In this document: piece by piece, positions 1 to 9,055 of the stretch
Position numbering within the stretch: position 1 is the first letter of the stretch
Layout: every line of letters begins with the position of its first letter
Assembly (NCBI GenBank): GCA_945919795.1
Contig: CAMEJJ010000017.1
Coordinates: forward strand, 1-64,000
Source of the DNA: an uncultured Lachnospiraceae bacterium
GTDB lineage: Bacteria > Bacillota > Clostridia > Lachnospirales > Lachnospiraceae
Length of the DNA: 64,000 bases
Direction: 5' to 3'
Made by a program: the position numbers and the translations under genes
The notes under the pieces: model-generated
What the model was told of the DNA's origin: nothing
What the model saw: the letters and a program-made list of their open reading frames with translations, nothing else
Database searches by the model: none

Positions 1-441
1 CTACAACTTCTATGAACCTGTCAGCCCAAACCGACTATTTTTCTTGTTTTGGGCCCACAGTCTCTATACGCCTGTCAGGCCAAACCGACTATTATTCTTG
101 CTTGGGACCTACAACTTCCATGAACTTGTCAGACCAAGCCGACCATTTTTCTTGTTTTGGACCTACTAACTCTATACACCTGTCAGCCCAAACCGACTAT
201 TTTTCTTGTTTTGGGCCTACAACTTCTATGAACCTGTCAGCCCAAACCGACTATTTTTCTTGTTTTGGGCCTACAACTTCTATGAACCTGTCAGCCCAAA
301 CCGACTATTTTTCTTGTTTTGGGCCTACAACTTCTATGAACCTGTCAGACCAAGCCGACCATTTTTCTTGTTTTGGACCTACTAACTCTATACACCTGTC
401 AGCCCAAACCGACTATTTTTCTTGTTTTGGACCTACATGAG
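1..441. repeat. 54-bp tandem palindromic repeat array (at least 8 copies, cut by window edge)
   Basis: Eight contiguous 54-bp units run from base 1 to about 432, followed by a few bases of a ninth; the array probably continues beyond base 1. There are no spacers. Each unit carries GCCCAAA, a 17-base loop, then TTTGGGC, or a decayed version of these arms, so each copy could fold into a 7-bp hairpin. Some copies are near-identical (217-324) while others differ at shared positions (109-162 and 325-378 match each other), which suggests unit duplication by slippage or recombination. Because 54 is a multiple of three, one frame stays open through the array, but its 18-residue repeated peptide has no start context and I regard it as non-coding. 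The array lies on the 3' side of the flagellar operon. Function unknown. Confidence 0.93.
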
Positions 442-613
442 TGCTAATCGCATGTAATAAATAAGTTCCGCAAACATCATTTTGCACAAGGCTATATAAT
501 AATTTGTGTTCAAACATATATAAGCACAAATACGAAATGATGTGACTAATCCAAGGTCTATTCGCTAAATTTTCCAGAAGCCCCCAATTAACCGTTAATC
601 CCGCAACCCTAAC

Positions 614-661
614 GAAACATAGGGACACTCTTCGATTATACGAAAAACATCCCTATGTTTC
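614..661. repeat. Perfect 12-bp inverted repeat with 24-base loop
   Basis: GAAACATAGGGA at 614-625 is mirrored exactly by TCCCTATGTTTC at 650-661. Neither side is followed by a run of T, so it is not a classic intrinsic terminator, although it sits downstream of flgE where an operon end or an internal processing site could lie. Apart from the repeats described separately, I see no gene between base 1 and the flgE stop at 936. Confidence 0.6.
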
Positions 662-689
662 TATATATCTGTTTATTAACTTGCTAAAT

Positions 690-945
690 TATTGATCATC
701 ACTTTAATCTATCAATTTAGACTATTTATTAGATTTTCTAATTAGACTTTTTAATCTATCAATCTTTTAAGATTTCTCTTCAAACTATCTTTTAGACAAT
801 CTTTAGGCTATCTCTATAGTCTATCTTTTTTGACAATCTTTGGACTATCTATTTTAGACTATCTCTTTTAGAATATCTCTTTAGATCATCTTTTGACTAT
901 TTATTAGACTATCCTTTTTAGACTATCTATTTAGATTATCTCTTT
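690..945. repeat. Degenerate short tandem repeat (TTTAGACTATC-like), abutting flgE stop
   Basis: A very AT-rich stretch made of loosely repeated 10- to 14-base words of the form TTTAGACTATCT. The word family reaches into the last codons of flgE, whose stop is at 936-938, so the tract begins at the gene end rather than after a spacer. No open frame, promoter or hairpin with a T-run was recognised in it. Confidence 0.7.
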
Positions 946-2597
946 AAGTTAACCAATTCTTCCAACAAGGTATCGGATACGGTAATTATACGGGAATTGG
1001 CCTGGAAACCACGCTGAGCGGTGATCATATCGGTAAACTCTGCTGACAAGTCAACATTACTCATTTCCAAAACACCGGTTTCCATATATCCACCGTTTGC
1101 AGAGATATCAACACCGATGCCATCAAACTCACCGGAGTTTAATGTTGCAGAATAAAGATTGTCGCCTTCTTTTTGCAAACCGGAAGCATTGGTAAATTCT
1201 GCCACTGCCATCTGACCTAAAAGTCTTGTCTGTCCATTGTCGTAAGAGGCATAAATCATACCATCATTCTGGATGGAAATACCGGACATAGCACCAAGTT
1301 TTCGGCCTGTGCCTCTTCCTTGTGTGTCACCGGGATCTGCACTGATGGTACTGGTACCGTTATTGTTAAAGTTGGTGGAAGTAGAAAAATCAATGCGGAT
1401 TGTTTCATAAGGTCCCGCAGGATATGTAGAAGCACCAAAGGATAAATTTAATCCAAAATCATTGGTCAATCCATTTACACTCTTAATCGTACCGGTAGCA
1501 GTATCATACTGGATTAAACCACCTGTCACCTGACGGCCTGTTGTATTTAATGAAGTAATCGGATTACCCTCTGCATCTGTTCCGGCAGTCAATACGCCTG
1601 AGGTTGTCAAAGTACCTGCGTCCACATAAGAACCAACCGTTGTTCCATCTGCAAGAGTCAATTTTGCAAATTCCGTATATGAAGAATAACCAAATGCATT
1701 TGCCACTTTTTCCTTCTCTGCATCCGTCAATGCAGTACTTGTCAGATCGATTGTCTGTGTCGCGCCACCATCATCCACATAAGACAAGTTGTTGCCAGCA
1801 AGTGTGTAAGCGGAACTCATAACCAATGACTGCACCTGAGGTGCTGTTGACACACTGCCAAGCTGTGCTCCGGGAATATTTACTTCCTGTCCATTTTCAT
1901 CTAAAATCGAAGTCAATTCTACAGAATACAAACCAAGTGTATCTGTCTCTTTCATGGATAATTTTGCAGTATAAGCATATCCAAGCATATCAAAAAAGCT
2001 TAAGTTCATGATCTTACCGGATTCAGAAGCAACCTGAACATCGTTTTTATCAATGATACCGGAAACATATGCCTTGGTTGTTGCCTCCGGCGGATATGTC
2101 ATATTTTCGGCACTCATAATACGTAATGCAGAAACCGTATCTTTTTTAATGGTTCCTGTAGTCTCATCAACCTGCCATCCCATAACATTATATCCGTTGG
2201 ATGACATTGCCAGATTACCGACACTGTCTACATAGAAAGATCCATCTCTGGTAAAGAAATTCTTGCTACCGTCACTAACGATAAAAAATGAATCTCCGGT
2301 AATACGGATATCAAACGGATTGCCGGTTGTCTGAGAAGCACCTGCAGTTTCGATTGCCGTACTGATAGCGCCTGATTTTACACCAAGACCAATCTGCTTT
2401 GCATTGGTACCTGCAGTACCGCTTGTAGCATTCGGTCCACTGGCAGCCTGTGTTGTCTGATACATTAATTCCGAAAAAGTTATGGACTGTGATTTATATG
2501 CTGTTGTATTAACATTCGCAATATTATTACCAATTACGTCCATTTTGACCTGGTGTGTTTTCAATCCCGATACACCAGAGTAGAGTGATCTCATCAT
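936..2597 (-). CDS. flgE: Flagellar hook protein FlgE
   Basis: Structural protein polymerised into the hook that joins basal body to filament, exported by the flagellar type III system. The N-terminus (MMRSLYSGVSGLKTHQ, then VIGNNIANVNTTAYKS at about 20-35) is the conserved rod/hook N-terminal helix, and the C-terminus (FQANSRIITVSDTLLEELVNL) is the matching C-terminal helix; a long variable D1/D2 region lies between. At 553 residues it is longer than enteric FlgE (about 400) but within the range for Clostridia. The ATG at 2597 follows AGGAGG by 11 bases; an in-frame start upstream at 2663 has no ribosome site and lacks family similarity. It is the last recognisable gene of the leftward flagellar operon in this window. 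Confidence 0.95.
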   Translation of the reverse strand: MMRSLYSGVSGLKTHQVKMDVIGNNIANVNTTAYKSQSITFSELMYQTTQAASGPNATSGTAGTNAKQIGLGVKSGAISTAIETAGASQTTGNPFDIRITGDSFFIVSDGSKNFFTRDGSFYVDSVGNLAMSSNGYNVMGWQVDETTGTIKKDTVSALRIMSAENMTYPPEATTKAYVSGIIDKNDVQVASESGKIMNLSFFDMLGYAYTAKLSMKETDTLGLYSVELTSILDENGQEVNIPGAQLGSVSTAPQVQSLVMSSAYTLAGNNLSYVDDGGATQTIDLTSTALTDAEKEKVANAFGYSSYTEFAKLTLADGTTVGSYVDAGTLTTSGVLTAGTDAEGNPITSLNTTGRQVTGGLIQYDTATGTIKSVNGLTNDFGLNLSFGASTYPAGPYETIRIDFSTSTNFNNNGTSTISADPGDTQGRGTGRKLGAMSGISIQNDGMIYASYDNGQTRLLGQMAVAEFTNASGLQKEGDNLYSATLNSGEFDGIGVDISANGGYMETGVLEMSNVDLSAEFTDMITAQRGFQANSRIITVSDTLLEELVNLKR

Positions 2598-2672
2598 AAT
2601 TAAACGACCTCCTGTTTTGCACCGTCTGTTTTCTCTGTCATTCGAAAACAAGTTAGCCTCCATAAGGTCCGG

Positions 2673-3074
2673 CTAAGCGATTACGGCTCCATCAATATTT
2701 GTAAAAATGTTTTCATCCGCCTGTGACTGATCCATTGCTGTGATTACCGTATTCTTTGGTATATTTACGATAAAAGCAAGATGATCCACCATGACCAGCG
2801 AATCTCTAATTCCTTTCGAACCCGCTTTATTGGTTCCTTCTGTCAGACGATCCATTTGTTCTTTTGTCAATTCGATATTCCTGTCTGCCAACCGGCTGGT
2901 CGCATGTTTGGAAAACTTTAAAGTTGTTTCCCTGCTGCTGTCCATAGCCTCTAACAAAGCATCCTGAAACGAATTGGATTTGGATGTTTCCTGACTTTGA
3001 TTTACTTTTCCGGCAGTAATATACCGGTCCATGATCTGAGCGCTCGAAAGAAAGGTTTGATTGATTCCGTTCAT
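2673..3074 (-). CDS. Flagellar operon protein, TIGR02530-like
   Basis: A 133-residue protein between flgD and flgE, where Gram-positive flagellar operons usually carry a small protein of the 'flg_new' (TIGR02530) family. It has a polar N-terminus, a central segment with FSKHATSRLADRNIELT (about 53-69) and a hydrophobic C-terminal stretch with LVMVDHLAFIVNIPKNTVITAMD (about 92-115), the recognisable core of that family. No signal peptide or membrane segment. ATG preceded by GGGAGG at good spacing. Its role is thought to be in hook assembly or its regulation, but I know of no defined biochemical function. The assignment rests on motif memory and position. Confidence 0.8.
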   Translation of the reverse strand: MNGINQTFLSSAQIMDRYITAGKVNQSQETSKSNSFQDALLEAMDSSRETTLKFSKHATSRLADRNIELTKEQMDRLTEGTNKAGSKGIRDSLVMVDHLAFIVNIPKNTVITAMDQSQADENIFTNIDGAVIA

Positions 3075-3122
3075 TCTTTTTCCTCCCTGCGATTCGCACG
3101 AAAAACCTGTTGTACCAACAAT

Positions 3123-3827
3123 TTATACGGTAGGTTCTTCTGTCACTGTATCGTTGTCAGCTGTCTCACTATTATTATCGTCAGCAAGTTCCTGTAACTT
3201 AACAAGCTCTTGCATTTTTTGAACATAATTTTTGATTTTTTCAATACTTTCCTGTGCAACAAAGCTCTGCTGATATTCATCCATTCCTTCATACATTTGA
3301 GAAATAGAATCAACCGCATCTTTATCCTGTACCGTTAATGCATTGATATTGGGAAGCTTATTTAATGCAGTATTCAAGGTTACTGCCATGGAATATGCTT
3401 CAATATAAGCCGGGTCCGCAACCTCTTTTACCGAATCAAGTGCCCATGATTGTCCATTGACCCAAACTAAAGCTTTGTTATTTTCATAACTGATATAATC
3501 TACTACACCCATATCACTGGATGTTTTTCCGGTTGCATCTGTTGTTTCTACAACAACTGTTTTTCCTACCAGATCTGATGCCCTTGACAATTCCATTGTT
3601 GAACTCATATTCTGCATCTGCTCTAATTCTGAAAATGTAGCATACTGTGAAATATATTCTGTATTGGAAGTTGGCTCCAACGGATCCTGATATTTCATCT
3701 GTGCCACTAAAAGCTGTAGAAAATCATCTTTTCCAAGGGATGAACCACCTGATGTTTTTTTCGATTTATCCGAACTTGCAGTTGCTGTCTGTTGCAAAAT
3801 TCCATCTACCACACTGGCTGATACCAT
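3123..3827 (-). CDS. flgD: Flagellar hook capping protein FlgD
   Basis: Scaffold cap needed for FlgE polymerisation at the hook tip. The conserved N-terminal block LGKDDFLQLLVAQMKYQDPLEPTSNTEYISQ (about residues 31-61) is diagnostic; an FlgD Ig-like part (DLVGKTVVVE and following) comes next. The C-terminal 90 residues are helical and acidic (QKMQELVKLQELADDN), an extension not found in short enteric FlgD. The ATG at 3827 has AGAAAGGAG upstream; the longer frame starting at 3863 overlaps the fliK end and lacks a ribosome site. It lies 22 bp after fliK and 48 bp before the next gene, within the same operon. Confidence 0.93.
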   Translation of the reverse strand: MVSASVVDGILQQTATASSDKSKKTSGGSSLGKDDFLQLLVAQMKYQDPLEPTSNTEYISQYATFSELEQMQNMSSTMELSRASDLVGKTVVVETTDATGKTSSDMGVVDYISYENNKALVWVNGQSWALDSVKEVADPAYIEAYSMAVTLNTALNKLPNINALTVQDKDAVDSISQMYEGMDEYQQSFVAQESIEKIKNYVQKMQELVKLQELADDNNSETADNDTVTEEPTV

Positions 3828-3849
3828 ATTATTTCTCCTTTCTAACCTT

Positions 3850-5418
3850 TTACGCCATGACATCCATGCTGCTGCCGTTTTTCGCCATCATGTCGATTTG
3901 AATACGTTCCGCATCGGAAAGTGTTTCATCCTGAAGCATTTCCTGTGCTTCTTCCAAGCCGGAAATCATAATACGTCGACGTGTCTGTTTATTGACCTGT
4001 TCTTCGTAAAGTTGTTTAGCTTCCTGCCCTTCGTCTCTTTGCATGTTTTGTTCAAACTCATGACTGGCAATCGTCACTTCTACGGATTCAACTTTCAGGC
4101 CCTGTTCATTTAATTCTTCCTTCAGTACCATCGCCTGAACCAGTAAAGCATCTCTGACCGTTTCGTTTTCGGTTGTAATAACAGCTGTAATAATACCTGC
4201 TTTTTCTGATACCTGTAAATGCACATTTCCCAATGTTGCAGGGTGTAAAGAAATCTCAACCTCAGAAAAATCTGCGGAATTACTAATTTTTACATGTTCA
4301 GCTATCTGATCAATGATATCTTTGACGTTCACATTTGAAGAAAATACAACATCCGCTTTATTGACAGCATCCATGCCACCGGCATTGGTCATGTCAAAGG
4401 GATTTACCAAAGAAGACGCATCAGACTGATCTGCCATTGCATGATTTTCACCATTTCCTGTTAATTCTTGATTTGCATTAGAAAAATCAGATGCGGTATT
4501 ATCCGGACTACTCTGCTTTGGCACAGTCTCTTCTGATACCGCTTTCGTATCTGTAGTCACATCTTCCTGATGTATTTCATAATCCACATTTCTTTCAAAA
4601 GCCGGTTCTTCCACTTTATCTGTATGTTCTGACACATCTTCCATTGCTACAGAAGGCATGTCATCTTCCGTTTCAGAAAAAAATACATCTTCTGTGAATC
4701 CATCGTTTCCTTGTAAACCGATTAATGATCCTTCCTGAAGCATATCGGAAATCGTCTCTGTCAAATCTTGAATCGTTGCAAATAAATTTTCATCCGTCAG
4801 CATAGCAAGGCTGTCACCATTTGCCGTAAGCTGCGTTACCAACAATGCCATATTGGACTGATTTGTCAAATCGGCAAAACCAAGTTCGAGTGCTTCCATT
4901 GCGGCTTTCACATCTTCCTCAGAAACATTCAGTTCTTCTGCGATTTTCTCAATAATTTTTTCTTCTGTCTCAATCGCTTTTTCGTCTGCTATTTCTTCGT
5001 CCGTCACGTTTGCATCTGTCTTTTTCTCATCTGATGTTTTATTTACATCATCATTTTTTTTCGAAGAACGATCAGCGTCCAAATTTCGTAATTCTTTGCT
5101 TCTGTCAACATTTCCATACGAATCTTTCTGCGAATTTCCCATCACCGGTGCAGTATCTTTCCGATTAACAAAATCGTATGTTTTTTGAGAGCCGGAAACC
5201 ATGTTATGCAAATTTTGCGTTCCCTGCTGTTTCTCAACTGACAAATCCTTCGTCCTGCCATAATCAGAATTTCCCAAGGTACTGTTATCTTTTGCCAAAT
5301 TCATGGCATTTTGAAACATTCCCGATAAATCATTGTCATCCGATGCGGTATTTTTCTGTCCTTTGACCTGCTTTTGATACATTAATCCGGAAATATCCTG
5401 TATAGAACTACTGGTCAT
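3850..5418 (-). CDS. fliK: Flagellar hook-length control protein FliK
   Basis: Molecular ruler that sets hook length and switches export specificity. The N-terminal about 370 residues are low-complexity, Asp/Glu/Ser/Asn-rich and poorly conserved, as usual for FliK. The C-terminal Flg_hook domain (about 375-465) is clear, with VEISLHPATLGNVHLQV followed by AGIITAVITTENETVRDAL and LKVESVEVTI. A charged Lys/Arg/Gln-rich tail follows. ATG at 5418 follows AAAGGAGG by 7 bases. The gene lies between the MotE-like gene and flgD, the usual order. Confidence 0.92.
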   Translation of the reverse strand: MTSSSIQDISGLMYQKQVKGQKNTASDDNDLSGMFQNAMNLAKDNSTLGNSDYGRTKDLSVEKQQGTQNLHNMVSGSQKTYDFVNRKDTAPVMGNSQKDSYGNVDRSKELRNLDADRSSKKNDDVNKTSDEKKTDANVTDEEIADEKAIETEEKIIEKIAEELNVSEEDVKAAMEALELGFADLTNQSNMALLVTQLTANGDSLAMLTDENLFATIQDLTETISDMLQEGSLIGLQGNDGFTEDVFFSETEDDMPSVAMEDVSEHTDKVEEPAFERNVDYEIHQEDVTTDTKAVSEETVPKQSSPDNTASDFSNANQELTGNGENHAMADQSDASSLVNPFDMTNAGGMDAVNKADVVFSSNVNVKDIIDQIAEHVKISNSADFSEVEISLHPATLGNVHLQVSEKAGIITAVITTENETVRDALLVQAMVLKEELNEQGLKVESVEVTIASHEFEQNMQRDEGQEAKQLYEEQVNKQTRRRIMISGLEEAQEMLQDETLSDAERIQIDMMAKNGSSMDVMA

Positions 5419-5467
5419 ATCAAAACCTCCTTTCTCTCAAATTATATCGGTCTTTTTTACCAATATC

Positions 5468-6331
5468 TTAAGAGTCGGGATCCATAATTTTCGTAATTTT
5501 GGCAGCAACCGCAGAATCCATGACACCAAGAATCGCACCTCTGTCATCCGGTTCCATAACACCGAGAATTTTAGCGACTAAATCCAGATTGTCTGTCATC
5601 CCTTCAAAAATAGTGGCCGCCTGTTTGGGTTTCATTTCAGAATAAGCCTGCGCATAGCGCTTAATTTCTTCAGAAACTGCTTCTTCTTTCACAACCTCTT
5701 TATACAAATTTTCTGCCGTTTCCGGATCCATGGTTTCATAATACTTCACATATTCTTCTGCTCCGGGACCATTTTCGGCATATACAACTTCTTCATAAAA
5801 CTCGTTCTTTATTCTCTGGAACTCTAATTGCTTTTCTTCAAATGTTTTTAATCTGGTTACCTCATTTTCAAGCTCCGTGATTTTTTCAGCGTCCGCATTT
5901 ACCGTATTTTGCGCACTCTCTAACTGGAGTTTTAATTTTTCAATATCATTTACAGCATCTCTCAGATTTGTATAGCCACCATAACTTTCACTTGAAATAG
6001 TTTCTGTTTCTTCGCTTTCCGGCAAAATCTTATTTAAAACCGGCACATCCGATAAAACAGGAGCTAAAACTTCAGAACCAAATCCACCTACATCGAGTTT
6101 GATTAACAGAGCAATGATACCTAACCATACCAGAATAATAATCGCGGTTACGACAAAAACAGAAAAACCACCACTTTCTTCATCCTCTGTCAGATTCGCT
6201 TCCTGCTGTGCAAGTTCCTTTGCACGTTGCTTTGCTTCTTTTTTCTGTGCTTTCTGATCCTGTTTTAACTTTTTCTTTTCTTCTTTTAATCTCTTTTTTT
6301 CCGCTTTTGTATCCATATTGTTATCAGCCAT
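5468..6331 (-). CDS. MotE-like flagellar protein (MgtE N-terminal domain, YlxF position)
   Basis: A 287-residue single-pass membrane protein: a strongly basic Lys-rich N-terminus (8-45), one transmembrane helix (57-78), a coiled coil (about 120-170) and a C-terminal MgtE_N-like helical repeat (about 185-285, with MKPKQAATIFEGM, LGVMEPDDRGAIL and AAKITKIMDP). This is the layout of the MotE/YlxF proteins found between fliJ and fliK in Bacillus and Clostridia; in other bacteria MotE acts as a MotC chaperone. It is not a magnesium transporter because the channel domain is absent. The ATG at 6331 is preferred over the GTG nine bases upstream, which overlaps the fliJ stop and lacks a ribosome site. 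Confidence 0.82.
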   Translation of the reverse strand: MADNNMDTKAEKKRLKEEKKKLKQDQKAQKKEAKQRAKELAQQEANLTEDEESGGFSVFVVTAIIILVWLGIIALLIKLDVGGFGSEVLAPVLSDVPVLNKILPESEETETISSESYGGYTNLRDAVNDIEKLKLQLESAQNTVNADAEKITELENEVTRLKTFEEKQLEFQRIKNEFYEEVVYAENGPGAEEYVKYYETMDPETAENLYKEVVKEEAVSEEIKRYAQAYSEMKPKQAATIFEGMTDNLDLVAKILGVMEPDDRGAILGVMDSAVAAKITKIMDPDS

Positions 6332-6336
6332 AGAAA

Positions 6337-6795
6337 TCACCCATTCGTTTTCGTTTTCTGTCCATATGTATAACTGGTCATTTCATCTATTTCTTTGCCT
6401 TCGGAAGCTTTTAATTCCATCTTAAATTCTTCGAATGCTTTTTCTTTTAAAATTTCATGCGTCTTACGTTCCTGCATAGCTTTCTGCATACGCACCCGCT
6501 GCTCTTCTAAGCGCTTTTCTGCCATACGAACCTGTATTGTCTGCGCACGTACCTGTTCACCGGCAAAAGAAACCATTTTTTTATTTTCATCGATTTTTAA
6601 AATATCCAGTCTGTCTGCCAAAAGCAATTCGCGCCCGTCTTCTTCCAACTTTTGACGATAATGTACTTTTGTCGAAAGCTTTTCCTCTTCTTCCGACAAG
6701 TGCATAACCGCAGCTGCAAATTCATTTTTTGCCTGCGTTTCCATTTTTTCTTTTATTTCGAGAATATTCTGCATCCGATAACTAAACTTCGCCAT
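6337..6795 (-). CDS. fliJ: Flagellar export protein FliJ
   Basis: Small coiled-coil protein (152 aa) of the flagellar export apparatus that couples the FliI ATPase to the export gate. It starts with the typical MAKFSYRMQNILEIKEKMETQAKNEF and is almost entirely heptad-like, charged helix. The ATG at 6795 is preceded by AAGAGGA; a longer frame beginning at 6819 has no ribosome site. The stop overlaps the potential GTG start of the downstream MotE-like gene, so the two are probably translationally coupled. Confidence 0.92.
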   Translation of the reverse strand: MAKFSYRMQNILEIKEKMETQAKNEFAAAVMHLSEEEEKLSTKVHYRQKLEEDGRELLLADRLDILKIDENKKMVSFAGEQVRAQTIQVRMAEKRLEEQRVRMQKAMQERKTHEILKEKAFEEFKMELKASEGKEIDEMTSYTYGQKTKTNG

Positions 6796-6867
6796 AATCA
6801 ATCCTCTTAAAGAAACCAATCATTTTCTCAAAATGAAATGTATGAAAATACCTTGTATAAAACTCAG

Positions 6868-8181
6868 CTAGAACAAATTTAACAGCCTTTGAATTTCTTC
6901 TTCAAACGATATTTTTTCATCGGTCTCCTGCATCAGAAACTCATTGACGGCATCAATTTTTTCCATTGCATAATCAATATTTTTATTGCTGCCCTTTTTA
7001 TATGCTCCAATATTGATCAAATCTTCCGCATCTTTATAGGTGGCAAGGACATTTTTCAACTTTCCTGCCGCCTGCTTATGCTCACGGTCCGCAATCTGGC
7101 TCATGCAACGGGAAATACTCTGGAGAACATCAATTGCTGGGTAGTGATTTTTATGAGCAAGGCGACGGTCTAACATGATATGTCCATCCAGAATACTACG
7201 TGCTGTATCGGTAATCGGCTCATTGAAATCATCACCGTCTACCAAAACCGTGTATAATCCTGTAATGGATCCTTTTTCATTGCGTCCGGCACGTTCCAAT
7301 AGTTTCGGCATCTCCGAATAAACGCTTGGCGGATAGCCACGGGTAACCGGCGGTTCTCCACTGGCTAGACCGATTTCACGCTGTGCCATGGAAAAACGGG
7401 TTAACGAATCCATCATTAATAAAACATCTTTTCCTTTGTCACGGAAATATTCTGCAATCGCCGTCGCTGTCTGTGCGGCTTTTTTTCGTTCCAGTGCCGG
7501 TTTGTCCGAAGTGGCAACAACCACCACACTGCGAGCCATACCTTCTGCTCCGAGATCTCGCTCAATAAATTCGCGCACCTCCCTGCCACGCTCTCCAATC
7601 AGGGCTATGACATTGATATCCGCCATCGTGTTGCGGGCAAACATACCCATTAAAGTAGATTTTCCTACACCGGAACCGGCAAAAATGCCGATACGCTGTC
7701 CTTTTCCAATGGTAATCAGGCCATCAACCGCCTTCACTCCAAGCGGCAAAATCGTATCGATAATCTGTCTTTTTAGTGGGTCGGGAGCCGGCGCTTCCAT
7801 CGGATAGCTCTGCAGACAATGCAGTTCTTCCCCTTCAATCGGGCGGCCAAGACCATCTAATGTCCGTCCAAGCAACTCATCTCCAACCAAAACCTTTAAC
7901 GGTTCACCTTCCGCTTCCACCACACAACCGCCACCGATACGGTCGGTTGCTTCATACGGCATCAACAGGGTATGACGATTTTTAAATCCAACTACCTCCG
8001 CTAAAATAAATTCGCCGGTTCTGCCTTCTTTGTAGATTCTACATAAATCTCCCATTTTGGCATCAGGACCGGCCGATTCTATTGTGAGTCCGACAACATT
8101 GACCACTTTTCCCATTTTTTTAAAATAAGTCATGCCCAATGCTTTGGAATATTTTTTTGCATCAATTGCAGCATTTGCCAC
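6868..8181 (-). CDS. fliI: Flagellum-specific ATPase FliI
   Basis: Cytoplasmic F1-beta-like ATPase that energises export of flagellar subunits. The Walker A motif AGSGVGKST is at about 168-176, with LLMMDSLTRFSMAQREI downstream (Walker B region) and the FliI-typical GEPPVTRGYPPSVYSEMPKLLERAG. Length 437 is normal. The proposed start is a GTG at 8181 preceded by AAAGGGG at 8-base spacing; upstream in-frame codons (to 8202) would place the ribosome site inside the coding region. It begins four bases after the fliH stop. Confidence 0.96.
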   Translation of the reverse strand: MANAAIDAKKYSKALGMTYFKKMGKVVNVVGLTIESAGPDAKMGDLCRIYKEGRTGEFILAEVVGFKNRHTLLMPYEATDRIGGGCVVEAEGEPLKVLVGDELLGRTLDGLGRPIEGEELHCLQSYPMEAPAPDPLKRQIIDTILPLGVKAVDGLITIGKGQRIGIFAGSGVGKSTLMGMFARNTMADINVIALIGERGREVREFIERDLGAEGMARSVVVVATSDKPALERKKAAQTATAIAEYFRDKGKDVLLMMDSLTRFSMAQREIGLASGEPPVTRGYPPSVYSEMPKLLERAGRNEKGSITGLYTVLVDGDDFNEPITDTARSILDGHIMLDRRLAHKNHYPAIDVLQSISRCMSQIADREHKQAAGKLKNVLATYKDAEDLINIGAYKKGSNKNIDYAMEKIDAVNEFLMQETDEKISFEEEIQRLLNLF

Positions 8182-8185
8182 TGTT

Positions 8186-9055
8186 CTAACCCCTTTGCAC
8201 ACCGTCGTAGGACAACAACAGTAATTGCTTTTTTAATTCTTTTAGTTCAACACCCAGACTACAGTCAAAAATTCCGCCATCCGTCTCAATCAGACACTGG
8301 TTTTTCTTTAAGGTAACATCCTCAATAAACTCTACAGAGGAATTGACAATTCCACCCGCTTCCATCAAAGCATCTTTGTGCATACTGACAAATGCTAAAT
8401 CCTCCGGTGAGACATGAATCAAATATTCGCTACTGCTGTCTGTTTTTCTCAATGTATTTCCAATTAGATGAACAATCACATCCCGTTCATCCGACAATTT
8501 CACATGAAAAATATGCTCATAGATATCCGTCAGCGTATCAATCAAAACCGGTTCCATTTCTTCCAGTTTTTGCTGATAGATACCGGTAAGCCGATTCTCT
8601 TTTTCTTCATATTCCCGACGCAGCATATCCTCTTTTGCTTCCAATTCCTGCGTCGCCTTTACAAGGCCGCCCTGGTATCCCTGCTTTTGTCCTTCCTCAT
8701 AGGCCTGGCTTTTAATCATCTCTGCCTCAGCCTGCGCGTTGGCAAGCATGGAATCAATCTGTTCCTGTGCCTGGGCAAGCAGTTCTTCCGGCGACGGACC
8801 ATCATAAACAGGCTCGGCCTTAATCACATTTCCCGCATCATCATCCAGTAACGCAGATACCTGTTCTGCATCCAGTCCACCCGAAAATCCATCCACGAAC
8901 TCCTCAGCACTTTCACCTTCCATGGTTTCCTGAAGATTTTGTGACAATTCCGCTATTTTTTCCGCAATTCGTTCATTGTAATCAATAACACGGGCATCTT
9001 CTTCGTTCAGCGTGACGTACTGATATTTTAATAGATTGGACTTTTTAGACAACAA
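8186..9055 (-). CDS. fliH: Flagellar assembly protein FliH
   Basis: Negative regulator and peripheral-stalk-like partner of FliI. The N-terminal part is acidic and variable, a Glu/Gln/Ala-rich helix follows (about 95-160, with EELLAQAQEQIDSMLANAQAEAE), and the C-terminal globular region includes YLIHVSPEDLAFV and CLIETDGGIFDCSLGVELKEL, typical of FliH/HrpE. The most plausible start is a TTG at 9055, because GGAGG inside the last codons of fliG lies eight bases upstream; a GTG at 9064 is in frame but would sit on the ribosome site itself. The gene overlaps fliG by 11 bases, implying coupling. Confidence 0.88.
   Translation of the reverse strand: MLSKKSNLLKYQYVTLNEEDARVIDYNERIAEKIAELSQNLQETMEGESAEEFVDGFSGGLDAEQVSALLDDDAGNVIKAEPVYDGPSPEELLAQAQEQIDSMLANAQAEAEMIKSQAYEEGQKQGYQGGLVKATQELEAKEDMLRREYEEKENRLTGIYQQKLEEMEPVLIDTLTDIYEHIFHVKLSDERDVIVHLIGNTLRKTDSSSEYLIHVSPEDLAFVSMHKDALMEAGGIVNSSVEFIEDVTLKKNQCLIETDGGIFDCSLGVELKELKKQLLLLSYDGVQRG

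Noticed and set aside
12-440. Open frame encoding eight 18-residue repeats (MNLSAQTDYFSCFGPTTS-like)
   Set aside because: The frame is open only because the DNA repeat is 54 bases long. No ribosome site, and each unit is a DNA palindrome, so a non-coding satellite is more likely.
5468-6331. Magnesium transporter MgtE
   Set aside because: Only the N-terminal helical repeat domain is present, with one membrane helix; position in the flagellar operon fits MotE/YlxF.
7383-7807. Open frames opposite fliI and other flagellar genes
   Set aside because: Shadow frames of clearly conserved genes without ribosome sites or homology.
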